64,000 bases of DNA from Bacillota bacterium (GTDB taxonomy: Bacteria > Bacillota > Ch66 > Ch109), in the NCBI GenBank assembly GCA_013178275.1, contig JABLWZ010000002.1:1-64000 (forward strand), written 5' to 3'. This document shows, in pieces, positions 20,317 to 29,533 of this stretch. A program made the position numbers and the translations under genes. Every line of letters starts with the position of its first letter. Position 1 is the first letter of the stretch. The notes beneath the pieces are model-generated. The model ran no database searches. It was not told where the DNA came from and saw nothing but the letters and a program-made list of their open reading frames with translations.

Positions 20317-21063
20317 ATGGATGTCAGGGCGGTTGTAAGAACGCTTGAAATCCTGGAGGCTTTGGAGAAGGACGTACAGGGGCTTTCCGAGTTGAGCCGG
20401 AGGCTCAGCCTGTCAAAAGCGACCCTGCTCAGGTTCCTGAATACCTTGATCAACCACGGGTATGTCGATTACGATCCAAAAACCCAGAAGTATGACCTGG
20501 GGACGAGGGTTTTAAAACTGGGGATGAAGGTCTCGGAGAGGTATGACCTGAAGCGGATAGCGGCGCCTTACCTGGAGCGGGTATGGCACGATTGTGAGGA
20601 AACGGTGTACCTGAACATTAGGAATGGCTATGAACGACTCTGCATCGACTGCATGAACGGCAAGAAGGAGGTGCGGGTCGTTTCGTATATAGGGCACAGT
20701 TCGCCGCTGCACGTCGCGGCGTCGGGTAAAGCGATCCTGGCTTTCCTGGACCCGGCGGAGATAGACGATTATCTAAGCAAGGTCGAGTTCGAAAAGGTCG
20801 CGCCGGGGACGATCACTGACCCTGAGCTGCTCAGGAGCAATCTGGAGAAGATACGGGAAATGGGATACGCTACCAGTTTCGAGGAGCGTCTGGCGGACGC
20901 TATAGGCGCCAGCGCGCCGATACGCGATATCACCGGCCGGGTGATCGCTTCGGTTTCGATCACCGCGCCGAGCAACCGGACCGAAAAAGATCATCAGCAT
21001 TACATAGACCTGGTTACAGAGGCGGCTGGAGAGATTTCTAAAAAACTCGGATACTCTCATTAG
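20317..21063 (+). CDS. IclR-family transcriptional regulator
   Basis: The 248-residue protein has the N-terminal winged HTH (residues 1-60: RTLEILEALEKDVQGLSELSRRL, SKATLLRFLNTLINHGYV) and the C-terminal IclR effector domain (HSSPLHVAASGKAILAFL; later SFEERLADAIGASAPIRDITG). AGGAGG lies 8 bases before ATG. It precedes the trx-grd cluster on the same strand and is the likely regulator of that cluster, probably sensing a small organic acid or amino acid. Confidence 0.92.
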   Translation: MDVRAVVRTLEILEALEKDVQGLSELSRRLSLSKATLLRFLNTLINHGYVDYDPKTQKYDLGTRVLKLGMKVSERYDLKRIAAPYLERVWHDCEETVYLNIRNGYERLCIDCMNGKKEVRVVSYIGHSSPLHVAASGKAILAFLDPAEIDDYLSKVEFEKVAPGTITDPELLRSNLEKIREMGYATSFEERLADAIGASAPIRDITGRVIASVSITAPSNRTEKDHQHYIDLVTEAAGEISKKLGYSH

Positions 21064-21168
21064 CAGTTGGTGTACCTTATAAAACGTATCCAGCAAAGGT
21101 CGGAACTTAATACCTGGAGGTGAAAAAACACAGCCGAGACACGACATTTGAGAAAGGCGGTAAAGGAG

Positions 21169-21504
21169 ATGAGTGAACACGTGCTGGAGGTCGGCAGCGA
21201 GAACTTTGAAGACGAGGTTATCAAATCGGATTCGACGGTGGTTGTGGATTTCTGGGGGCCGCAGTGCGGACCATGCCTGGCGCTGATGCCCCAGGTGGAA
21301 GAACTGGCCCGGAAGTACGCGGGGCAGGCCAAGGTAGTGAAGCTGGATTCCTCGAAGAACCGGCGCCTGTGCATCTCTTTGAAGGTGATCAGCTTACCGA
21401 CGTTTCTCTTTTATAAAGGTGGCCAGGAGGTCGGGCGGCTTACCGGAAACGACCTGAGCATTCAGGCCATCGAGGAAACGCTCGAACAGGCGATGCAAAA
21501 CTAG
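21169..21504 (+). CDS. trxA: Thioredoxin
   Basis: This is a 111-residue thioredoxin with the active site WGPQCGPC (WCGPC-related; the Trp is three residues from the first Cys) and the cis-Pro in SLPTFLFY. With the adjacent TrxB it supplies electrons to the glycine reductase selenoproteins. Starts at 21,148, 21,169 and 21,181 are all in frame; 21,169 is preferred because the purine-rich GGCGGTAAAGGAG precedes it. Confidence 0.88.
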   Translation: MSEHVLEVGSENFEDEVIKSDSTVVVDFWGPQCGPCLALMPQVEELARKYAGQAKVVKLDSSKNRRLCISLKVISLPTFLFYKGGQEVGRLTGNDLSIQAIEETLEQAMQN

Positions 21505-21556
21505 GGCGCTTCGAGGCGGATGACCATCTAAATCAAGCAGCAAGAGGGTATATAAG

Positions 21557-22483
21557 ATGAGCCATGACGAATTATTTGATGTTGTGATCATAGGCGGCGG
21601 ACCGGCGGGATTGACCGCGGGTCTTTATGCTTCCCGCGCCAGACTCAAGTGCGTCCTGCTCGAGGCCAAGATCCCCGGGGGACAGCTGCTGGTCACCGAG
21701 AAGATCGAGAACTACCCGGGGAGGACGGAGCAGATCGAGGGACAAGCCCTGGCCAGGGAGATGCTGGACCAGGCTCGGAAGTTCGGGCTGGACGTCAGGA
21801 GCCACGAGCGCATCAAGCGGTTGGCGGTCGAAGGGGAAGAGAAGCTGGTCGAGACGGAAAAAGGGGTTTTGCGGGCCCGGACGGTTATCGTGGCCACTGG
21901 TTCAGAGCCTCGGAGGCTGAAGGTCCCGGGCGAGGGAAAATACCTCGGTCGTGGGGTCTCTTACTGTGCGGTATGCGACGGGGCGTTTTTCGAAGACCTC
22001 GATGTGGCGGTCGTCGGCGGGGGCGACGCCGCGGTCGAGGAGGCCCTTTACCTGGCGAAGATCGCAGCCAAGGTCACCATCATCCATCGGCGCGACGAAC
22101 TGCGGGCGACCAGGTATATCCAGGAAAGGGCCTTTGCCACTCCCAACATGGAATTCCTCTGGAACTCTGTGGTGGAGTCGATCACGGGGGACGACCTGGT
22201 GACCGACCTGACCGTCAAAAACGTCAAGACGGGTGAGGTAAGTAATCTGAAAGTGAACGCGGTGTTCGTTTATGTGGGGACGGACCCGAACACCGACTTT
22301 CTGCCCCCCGAGATCAAACTCGATCCCCAGGGTTACATCCTGGTGGACGACAAGATGGAGACCTCGGTGCCGGGTATCTTCGCCGCCGGTGACATCAGGA
22401 GCAAGATCGTCCGCCAGGTGGCGACGGCGGTCGGGGACGGATGCATCGCGATCAACGCGGTAGAAAAATACTTGTTGGCCTAG
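21557..22483 (+). CDS. trxB: Thioredoxin reductase
   Basis: The 308-residue low-Mr flavoenzyme has FAD-binding GGGPAGLTAGLYASRA, the redox centre CAVCDG, NADPH-binding GGGDAAVEEALYL and the terminal FAD motif AAGDIRSKIVRQVATAVGDG. It reduces the thioredoxin encoded 52 bp upstream and is part of the trxAB-grd operon. Confidence 0.95.
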   Translation: MSHDELFDVVIIGGGPAGLTAGLYASRARLKCVLLEAKIPGGQLLVTEKIENYPGRTEQIEGQALAREMLDQARKFGLDVRSHERIKRLAVEGEEKLVETEKGVLRARTVIVATGSEPRRLKVPGEGKYLGRGVSYCAVCDGAFFEDLDVAVVGGGDAAVEEALYLAKIAAKVTIIHRRDELRATRYIQERAFATPNMEFLWNSVVESITGDDLVTDLTVKNVKTGEVSNLKVNAVFVYVGTDPNTDFLPPEIKLDPQGYILVDDKMETSVPGIFAAGDIRSKIVRQVATAVGDGCIAINAVEKYLLA

Positions 22484-22506
22484 TGTGGGAAAGGTGGTTG
22501 CAGATC

Positions 22507-23778
22507 ATGAAACTGCGGTTGGAGTCGGTCGCGATCACAGATGTAAGGTTCGGGGACCAGACCCGGGTCGCGGACCATGTCCTTTATATCAACAAGCAGG
22601 AGCTGACCGACCTCTTGTCAAAGGACGAGAACTTTGCGGGTGTAAACATCGAACTGGCTAAACCCGGGGACGGCACGCGGATCGTCAACGTGGCCGACGT
22701 GGTCGAACCCCGGTGCAAGATCATGGGTGGGGTCGACTTCCCAGGCGTACTGGGGAGAAACGTTTCCGCGGGCAGGGGGACCACGAGGGCCTTAAAGGGT
22801 GTGGCGGTGGTTCTCTGCGATCGCCATCCGCACTGGATCCATTCGAAGTCCCTGATCGACACGTCGGGCCCGGCGGCGGAGATCGGACGGTACGGGAAGA
22901 TGCTCAACGTGGTCGTCGATCCCATCCCGAACGGGGACGTAGGCGACCTGGAGTACGCTTTCTCGGTCAGGCAGGCGGGCTTTAAGGCGGCTGTCTATCT
23001 GGCCCAGGCCAGCACCGTCGAGCAGGTCGATGATGTCAAAAATTTTTGTACGGAAAGCAGCCATCCAGATCTTCCGAGAATCGCTTACTACTATCAGATC
23101 TACAGCCCTCAGCACGACGCGAAGGGCATCCCCGACCCGATATTCTACGGGAATCCGATCTCCACGACGCTTCCCCTGGTGGTCAATCCCAACGAGATAA
23201 TAGACGGGGCGGTGACGAGCGGCTACACCATCCGCATGATGGAAACCTACTCTATCCAGAACCACCCCATCGTCACCGAACTGTTCGACCGTCATGGCCG
23301 GGAACTGAACTTCGCCGGGGTGGTGCTCGGGGTATGCAGCATGGAACCGGTCCGCCGGGCGCTCGCCGCCATGATGGTGGGCAACCTGGTCCACGATACC
23401 CTGAATGCGGACGGGGTGATCATGACCAAGGCCCTGGGCGGGGCCCCCAACGTGGATCTCGGGGCCGCCGCGACGGAGTGCGAAAAACTGGGGGTGGACA
23501 CCTCGCTCCTGATCCAGATACTAAATACCCAGGCTTCTCTAGATTCAGAGGTGCTGTTCAGCGACCCGGCCCTGAACGCCATCATCAACACCGGGATCAT
23601 CTTCGAAAGGAAGGAACTCCCGGCGTTAGACCGGATTCTGGGCGGGACGGCGGATACCCAGGTGTTCAACGACAGCCGCAAGCAGTACGCCGGCCAGCCG
23701 CTGGAGGTCGAGCAGAGGTTCATCTGCGGGTGCCTGAACCAGCTGGGGGCTTCGCGCGCGGTGGCGGTCGAGTATTAA
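22507..23778 (+). CDS. grdE: Glycine reductase complex component B, alpha/beta subunits (GrdE)
   Basis: The 423-residue proprotein matches GrdE, which is cleaved into two subunits to create a pyruvoyl group that binds the glycine amine. The ATG at 22,507 gives MKLRLESVAITDVRFGDQTRV, the standard N-terminus. The conserved region NFAGVVLGVCSMEPVRRAL contains a Cys that could be the cleavage site, although I cannot confirm this. GrdE pairs with selenoprotein GrdB encoded next. Confidence 0.93.
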   Translation: MKLRLESVAITDVRFGDQTRVADHVLYINKQELTDLLSKDENFAGVNIELAKPGDGTRIVNVADVVEPRCKIMGGVDFPGVLGRNVSAGRGTTRALKGVAVVLCDRHPHWIHSKSLIDTSGPAAEIGRYGKMLNVVVDPIPNGDVGDLEYAFSVRQAGFKAAVYLAQASTVEQVDDVKNFCTESSHPDLPRIAYYYQIYSPQHDAKGIPDPIFYGNPISTTLPLVVNPNEIIDGAVTSGYTIRMMETYSIQNHPIVTELFDRHGRELNFAGVVLGVCSMEPVRRALAAMMVGNLVHDTLNADGVIMTKALGGAPNVDLGAAATECEKLGVDTSLLIQILNTQASLDSEVLFSDPALNAIINTGIIFERKELPALDRILGGTADTQVFNDSRKQYAGQPLEVEQRFICGCLNQLGASRAVAVEY

Positions 23779-23806
23779 CAGACCCGTTTGTAAAGGGGTG
23801 AAGACA

Positions 23807-25114
23807 TTGGAAAACCAGAGATGGCGAATCGTGTGCTATATAAACCAGTTTTTTGGACAGCTGGGCGGAGAAGAACAGGCGGATATCGGGTTTCTGGTCA
23901 AGGAAGGCCCGATAGGCCCGGCCGGGCTTTTACAGTCGCTCCTCGGCGACAAGGGTGACGTGGTGGCCACCGTGATCTGCGGTGACAACTACATGGCTGA
24001 GAATCTGCAGGCAGCGGTCGACGAGGGGGTTAAAATCGTAGCCGACCTCAAACCGACGGTGTTCTTCGCCGGGCCGGCCTTCAACGCCGGGCGCTACGGG
24101 GTCGCCTGCGGGGCGATCGCCAGCGCGGTCCAGGAAAGGCTGGGCGTCCCGGCGGTGACCGGCCTGTATCCGGAGAACCCCGGCGCCGAGATGTACCGCA
24201 AGAAGGTCTATGTGGTCAAGACCGGCATCAACGCGGCAAAGATGAAGGACGCCATGACCGGGATGGCCGCTATCGGCAGAAGGCTTTTACTGAGCGAGCC
24301 TATCGGCAGTGCCGAGCAAGAGGGCTACCTGCCCCGGGGGATACTCAGAAACGAGTGGGTCGAGAAGCCGGGGGCGGTCCGGGGCATCGACATGCTGCTG
24401 GACAAGATCGCCGGCCGGCCTTTCCAGACCGAGCTGTCCGTACCCCATTTCGAGGAGATTCCGCCGGCGCCGCCGGTGAAAGACATCAGGACGGCGAAGA
24501 TCGCCCTGGTCTCCGACGGAGGGGTGGTGCCCAAGGGGAATCCCGACAAGTTCAAGGTGAGCCAGAACACGGTATGGGCGGTTTACGGCCTTGACGAGAT
24601 CTTTTCGAACCCGTTCCAGATTTCCCACTCGGGCTATCATCCTACCGAGGTCCGCGAAAACCTGAACCGGCTGCTGCCGCTGGACGTCCTGCGGGAGATG
24701 GAGTCCGAGGGTTTGATCGGCAGCCTGTCATCGATCTTCTACTCCACCTCGGGAAACACCACGACCGTCCAGAGTTCTCGGAATGTGGGCCAGGGTATCG
24801 CCCAAAGACTGCTCGCCGAAGGGGTCGACGCGGCCATCCTCACCTCGACCTGAGGTACCAGCACTCGTTGCGGGGCAACGATCACCAAGGAGATCGAAAA
24901 AGTGGGGATACCGACGGTCCAGATAACGTCAGTCGTCGATGTGGCCGTGATGGTCGGGGTATCGAGGCTGATCCGCGGCTACACCATCACCAGCCCGGTC
25001 GGCGATTTCCATCTGGAGCCCGAGGCTGAAAAGGCGATGCGCCGCCGCTATATGAACAAAGCGATCCAGATGCTCCAGGAAGAAGGCCGGGAAGGCACCT
25101 ACGAGACGATCTAG
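23807..25114 (+). CDS. grdB: Glycine reductase component B gamma subunit, selenoprotein GrdB
   Basis: GrdB attacks the pyruvoyl-bound glycine imine through selenocysteine to form carboxymethyl-selenoprotein. The frame continues through an in-frame TGA at 24,851-24,853 (residue ~349; context TST-Sec-GTSTRCGA) and ends at TAG 25,112. A perfect hairpin CGTTGC-GGG-GCAACG at 24,866-24,880, ~13 bases after the UGA, fits a bacterial SECIS. Total length ~435 residues is normal for GrdB. TTG 23,807 is the likely start, behind AAAGGGGTGA. An ORF caller that stops at TGA would split this gene. Confidence 0.95.
24866..24880 (+). promoter_or_regulatory. Candidate SECIS element of grdB
   Basis: A perfect six-base-pair hairpin with GGG loop lies 12 bases after the Sec UGA codon, within the coding sequence. 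Confidence 0.7.
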
Positions 25115-25134
25115 CAGAAAGGAGAGGGTCAATC

Positions 25135-25653
25135 GTGGAAGAGGAACTGATCCAGAAGGTCAAGGACAACGCCAGGCAGAATTTTCGGGATGGCCTGAAC
25201 TGCTCGGAATCGGTCTTTAAAGCCATCATCGACGCGGGGATGATCGATATCTCCCCCGAAGCGGTCCGTCTGGCCACCGGTTTCGGCGGCGGGATGGGCC
25301 TGGCAGGGCACAACTGCGGCGCCCTGGTCGCGGCGGTGATGGCGGTCGGAGGGGCGCACGGCCGCAGCAACCCCCTGGAAGGGGATTTCAGCCAGCGGGT
25401 GGACCGCCTCTACGGCAACCCCGGCCTCTACCGCTTTTTTAATCAGATTCCACACGAGTTCCGCCAGGTTGTCGGCGAGATCGACTGCAAGGAGATCAAC
25501 CGGGATTACCCGGTGTGGCAGGACAAAGACCGGTTCCGCAACTGCATGAAGATCGTGGTCAGCGCGGCGGAGATGGCCGCCAGGTATATCCTGAAGGGGC
25601 AGACCGAGGGGTACATACAGCCCTTCGGGGAGAACGTGGCCGGCAAACAGTAA
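25135..25653 (+). CDS. C_GCAxxG_C_C family protein
   Basis: The 172-residue protein carries the spaced Cys pattern of this redox or metal-binding family: NCSES, HNCGALVAAVMAVGG, IDCKEIN and RNCMKI. The family often sits beside redox enzymes; a cofactor is likely but unproven. GTG start with AAAGGAGAGGG upstream. It lies inside the grd cluster, 20 bp after grdB. A distant paralogue is encoded at 52,003-52,464. Confidence 0.82.
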   Translation: MEEELIQKVKDNARQNFRDGLNCSESVFKAIIDAGMIDISPEAVRLATGFGGGMGLAGHNCGALVAAVMAVGGAHGRSNPLEGDFSQRVDRLYGNPGLYRFFNQIPHEFRQVVGEIDCKEINRDYPVWQDKDRFRNCMKIVVSAAEMAARYILKGQTEGYIQPFGENVAGKQ

Positions 25654-25672
25654 TTAAAGAAAGGGTAAAGAC

Positions 25673-26650
25673 ATGAGCGGCAGAAGTAAAGTAATGACTT
25701 TGACTGAGGCCATTGAGCAGTTTGTTCATGATGGAGCCCTGATTTCGTTAGGCGGGTTCTCTGCCACCCAGTGTCCGATGGCCGCGGTCCACGAGATCAT
25801 CCGCCAGGGGATAAAAAATCTCCACGTAGCCGCCTGCTCGAACGGACAGGCGGTCGACGAGCTGATCGGCGGCGGCTGCGTCGAACGGATCGAGATAGCC
25901 TACGGCGGCAACGGCCGTTTCGCCCCGACCTGTTTCCGATTTCGGAGGGGCATCGAGCGGGGTGAGGTCAAGGTCGAGGACTACTCGAACTACCAGATGA
26001 CCTTGAGGTTCATGGCCGGCGCCATGGGCGTGCCTTTTTTACCGACTTACTCCTCGCTGGGGACGGATATCGTCAACCGGTGGGGGTTCGACGAAGGTCT
26101 GCGTCGGCAGGATACCCGGCTTCCCCTGAAAAAGCTCGAGATAATGGACAACCCGTTCAACCGGACCGGCCAGGTGGACCGGCTGGTGCTGGTGCCGGCA
26201 CTGCAGCCTGACGTCACCATCATCCACGCCCAAAAAGCGGATGCCATGGGAAACGTCCGGCTGATGGGCCTGGTCTACTCGGACATCGAACAGGCCAAGG
26301 CCTCGAAGCACGTGATAGTGACCTGTGAGGAGATTGTCGAAACCGATGATCTGAGGAAGGAACCGGAGCGGAACCAGATCATCGGCATCCAGGTCAGCGC
26401 GGTGGTAAAGGTCCCCTGGGGCGCCTACCCCGCCGCGGTATACGGGTACTACGACTACGACCCCTGGTTCCTGACGGAGTTTTATCCCAAGGTGGCCAAG
26501 GATGATGAAAAGTGGCAGCAGTATATCGAGGACTACGTCCTGGGGGTCAAAGACCGGCAGGGATTTTTAGAACTGATAGGACTGGAGAAGGTTGAGAGGC
26601 TTCGGGCTGACGAGGGTTACGGATACAATCGGAGCCTGAAAAGGAGGTGA
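25673..26650 (+). CDS. CoA-transferase alpha subunit (glutaconate-type)
   Basis: The 325-residue protein belongs to family I CoA-transferase subunit A (VHDGALISLGGFSATQCPMAAVHEIIR; later PALQPDVTIIHAQKAD-MGN and MGLVYSDIEQAKASKHVIVTCEEIV). It is nearest to the glutaconate/IpdA-like group. The beta subunit gene follows with a 5-base gap. The location between grdB and grdA is unusual. It could move CoA from acetyl-CoA onto an organic acid derived from the reductase substrate. Confidence 0.87.
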   Translation: MSGRSKVMTLTEAIEQFVHDGALISLGGFSATQCPMAAVHEIIRQGIKNLHVAACSNGQAVDELIGGGCVERIEIAYGGNGRFAPTCFRFRRGIERGEVKVEDYSNYQMTLRFMAGAMGVPFLPTYSSLGTDIVNRWGFDEGLRRQDTRLPLKKLEIMDNPFNRTGQVDRLVLVPALQPDVTIIHAQKADAMGNVRLMGLVYSDIEQAKASKHVIVTCEEIVETDDLRKEPERNQIIGIQVSAVVKVPWGAYPAAVYGYYDYDPWFLTEFYPKVAKDDEKWQQYIEDYVLGVKDRQGFLELIGLEKVERLRADEGYGYNRSLKRR

Positions 26651-26655
26651 TCGGA

Positions 26656-27423
26656 TTGGACGGTTACACCCTGCAAGAGATGATGACGATCATGGCGGCC
26701 AGGGAGATCAAGAACGACAACGTGGTGCTGTGCGGCACCGGGATATCCATGCTGGCGGCGATAGCCGCCAAGCAGATCACCGCCCCGGATGTGGTTATCT
26801 TTTTCGAGACCGGGGCGATAGACGTCCAGTTCGGCCAGACCCCCCTGAGTCTGGCTGACCCGAGGATAATGACCGGGGCGGTCCGCCTGGCCGGACTGGC
26901 TGAATCATTCGCCATCATCCAGAACCGGATCACCGGGCGAAACGTCATCAGCATCCTCGGGGCCGCCCAGATCGACATCTACGGGAACCTGAACTCGACG
27001 TCGCTGGGGGACTACTCGAAACCGACCGTGCGCTTCAGCGGCAGCGGCGGGGGATGCGACATCGGGAGCCTGGCCGGCCAGTACTGGGTGTTTATGGACC
27101 TGGGCAAAAAGAGGTTCGTGGAAAGGCTCGACTACCTGACCACGCCCGGCTTCCTGGACGGTGCGGGGGCGCGGGAGAGGGCCGGCCTGCCGGGCGGCGG
27201 TCCGGCGATGGTGATCACCAACAAGGCCTGCTTCCGTTTCGATGATACCACCAGGAAGATGTACCTGCACAGCTACTACCCGGGTTTCACGCCGGAGTCG
27301 ATCCAGGAGGAGGTCGGCTTCGAGATCGACCTGAGCCGGGCGTCCGAGGCGGTGCCTCCGACCGAGCACGAGCTGTATATCCTCCGGACAGTGTGCGATC
27401 CTGAAAGATGGGTTTTGAAGTAA
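26656..27423 (+). CDS. CoA-transferase beta subunit (glutaconate-type)
   Basis: This ~255-residue subunit B has the family I active-site region DVVIFFETGAIDVQFGQTP (candidate catalytic Glu in FETG) and SGGGCDIGSLAGQ. The start is TTG 26,656: AGGAGGTGA, overlapping the stop of the alpha gene, places it at the proper distance. It should form a heterotetramer with the preceding subunit. Confidence 0.87.
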   Translation: MDGYTLQEMMTIMAAREIKNDNVVLCGTGISMLAAIAAKQITAPDVVIFFETGAIDVQFGQTPLSLADPRIMTGAVRLAGLAESFAIIQNRITGRNVISILGAAQIDIYGNLNSTSLGDYSKPTVRFSGSGGGCDIGSLAGQYWVFMDLGKKRFVERLDYLTTPGFLDGAGARERAGLPGGGPAMVITNKACFRFDDTTRKMYLHSYYPGFTPESIQEEVGFEIDLSRASEAVPPTEHELYILRTVCDPERWVLK

Positions 27424-27463
27424 ACCGACCGGTTTATTTATCATTAAAAAGGGGTGAGGTATC

Positions 27464-27925
27464 GTGATCAGCGGCAAGAAGGTCATTATCCTGGGAGACC
27501 GCGACGGTATCCCAGGGCCGGCGATCGAGGAGTGCGTAAAGTCGGCCGGCGGGGAGGTCCTGTTTTCCGCCACCGAGTGCTTCGTCTGAACCGCGGCGGG
27601 GGCCATGGACCTGGAGAATCAGAGGCGGGTAAAATCGTCGGCTGAGAAGTACGATACCGATGACATCATCGTGGTCATCGGGAGTGCGGAAGCCGAGGCG
27701 GCCGGGCTTACGGCGGAGACCGTAATCAACGGCGACCCCACCTTTGCGGGTTCACTGGCGGGAGTCCAGTTGGGACTCAAGGCTTACCACGTCATGGAAG
27801 ACGAGATCAAGAACGATATAGATCCGTCGGTTTACGAGGCCCAGATCGCCATGATGGAGATGGTTCTCGACGTTGACGCGATTAAGAATGAGATGAAGAA
27901 GATACGGGCCGAGTTTGGGGTTTAG
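27464..27925 (+). CDS. grdA: Glycine reductase selenoprotein A (GrdA)
   Basis: GrdA carries the carboxymethyl group from GrdB to GrdC/D and is re-reduced by thioredoxin. The GTG start at 27,464 follows AAAGGGGTGAGG. The frame runs through a TGA at 27,587-27,589 (residue 42) in the diagnostic context [18 protein letters not shown] and ends at 27,925, giving ~153 residues, the normal GrdA size. A stop-based ORF call would miss the first 45 residues. Confidence 0.95.
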
Positions 27926-27978
27926 TTTACAGCCCCCTTACCCGGTCAACTACGACACGATCAGCTTGGGGGTGTTCC

Positions 27979-29529
27979 ATGTCTTACCCGGTACTTTCCA
28001 AGGTGAGCTATTTCCTGGCCCATGTTCCCGACCTCCTGGCCGAGTGCGGGCTGACCCAGAGGTTGGAGCGGGTCAAAAATCCGCAGGGCGATTACATCAA
28101 AGGTTTCAAAAACAGCCTGCGCGGCTATGGAGAAGCGGTGGGCTACGCCCCGAACCAGGTTTTTATCGGAAACCTGAGTCCCGACGACCTGAAGGGGATT
28201 CCCCGGCCGTGGTACTTAAACCCGGTCCCCGGCGCCGGGCGCCGCGGCCGGTTTGGCGAGATAATGCCCGAGGACGAGTTCTTCGGGGTTATGAAGATCG
28301 TGGATTCTTTTGAACTGGTGAGCCTCGAACGCGGATTCACCGCCGAGGTGAAGCGCGCCCTGGAAGGCCATCCACTGTTCAGCGCCGAGGAACTAAAGCG
28401 CCTGGGGGATGGGGTCGAGCCGGGACCGGTCGAAGAGCTGATCGGGTCGGGTACGGCGGTCCCGCTGACCCTCGACGGCCGGCTGGTCGGATGCGTGAAG
28501 CGGGCCCATGACTGGGATGAGAACCTGTCCGCCCACGTGATGGCAGAAAATACAGCCACCAAGGCCTCGGCGGTCATGGCTGGCAAACACCTGCTGGCGG
28601 AAGGGCGTGAAAACGAGATAGAGTATATCATCGAGTGTTCGGAGGAGGCCTGCGGTGATATGTACCAGCGCGGCGGGGGGAATTTCGCCAAGGCGGTCGG
28701 GGAGATGTGTGGCTGCCGGGCGGCGACGGGCTCAGATACCCGCGGCTTCTGCGCTGCCCCCAACCACGCGATCATGCAGGCTGCAGCCCTGGTCCAGGCC
28801 GGGGTATTCAGTTCGGTGATGGTTATCGCCGGCGGCAGCGCCGCCAAACTGGGGATGAACGGCCGCGACCACGTAGCCAAAGGGGTGCCGCTGCTGGAAG
28901 ACGTCATCGGTGGTTTCGCGCTGGTGGTGAAGCAGAACGACGGCGTGAGCCCCGTGATCAGGACCGACCTGATCGGGCGCCATCGGATCGGATCGGGGGC
29001 TTCCCCGCAGGCGGTCATGCAGGCGATCGTCAGCGACCCTCTGGAACGCGGCCAGATGAAGATCAAAGACATAGATCGGTACGCGGCGGAGATGCAGAAC
29101 CCGGAGATCACCGAACCCGCCGGGGCGGGCGATGTCCCGAGGGCGAACTACCGCATGATCGCCGCGCTGGCTGCGCTGCGGAACGAGATCGAGCGGAGCG
29201 CGATCCAGGAGTTCGTCGAACAGCACGGCATCCCCGGGTTTGCCCCCACCCAGGGGCATATACCCTCGGGGGTCCCCTACCTCGGCCACGCCCGGGAGGA
29301 CATAGTCGGCGGCCGGATCGAAAAGGCGATGATAATCTCCAAGGGCAGCCTGTTCCTGGGCCGGATGACCAACCTCTTCGACGGGGTGTCGATAATTCTC
29401 CAGCGCAATGACGGCGGTTCCGAGCCGGGTGAATACAGCGGCTCGAAGGCCGAGCTGAAGGCGGTGCTGGCTGCAGCCCTCCGCCAGGCGGCCGAATCGC
29501 TGATCGATGCCGACAGAAAAGGGGGATGA
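27979..29529 (+). CDS. grdC: Glycine reductase component C, beta subunit (GrdC)
   Basis: The 516-residue protein converts the carboxymethyl-selenoether into an acetyl-thioester. It has a ketoacyl-synthase-like fold; the conserved segment ECSEEACGDMYQRGGGNFAKA and GSDTRGFCAAPNHAIMQAA carry candidate Cys. An RBS GGGGGTG precedes ATG. The gene ends 4 bases before grdD. Confidence 0.94.
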   Translation: MSYPVLSKVSYFLAHVPDLLAECGLTQRLERVKNPQGDYIKGFKNSLRGYGEAVGYAPNQVFIGNLSPDDLKGIPRPWYLNPVPGAGRRGRFGEIMPEDEFFGVMKIVDSFELVSLERGFTAEVKRALEGHPLFSAEELKRLGDGVEPGPVEELIGSGTAVPLTLDGRLVGCVKRAHDWDENLSAHVMAENTATKASAVMAGKHLLAEGRENEIEYIIECSEEACGDMYQRGGGNFAKAVGEMCGCRAATGSDTRGFCAAPNHAIMQAAALVQAGVFSSVMVIAGGSAAKLGMNGRDHVAKGVPLLEDVIGGFALVVKQNDGVSPVIRTDLIGRHRIGSGASPQAVMQAIVSDPLERGQMKIKDIDRYAAEMQNPEITEPAGAGDVPRANYRMIAALAALRNEIERSAIQEFVEQHGIPGFAPTQGHIPSGVPYLGHAREDIVGGRIEKAMIISKGSLFLGRMTNLFDGVSIILQRNDGGSEPGEYSGSKAELKAVLAAALRQAAESLIDADRKGG

Positions 29530-29533
29530 GGGG

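Noticed and set aside
27587..27625. A clear SECIS hairpin in grdA
   Set aside because: No convincing stem could be drawn by eye after the UGA; GrdA is called on its ECFV-Sec-TAAG motif instead.
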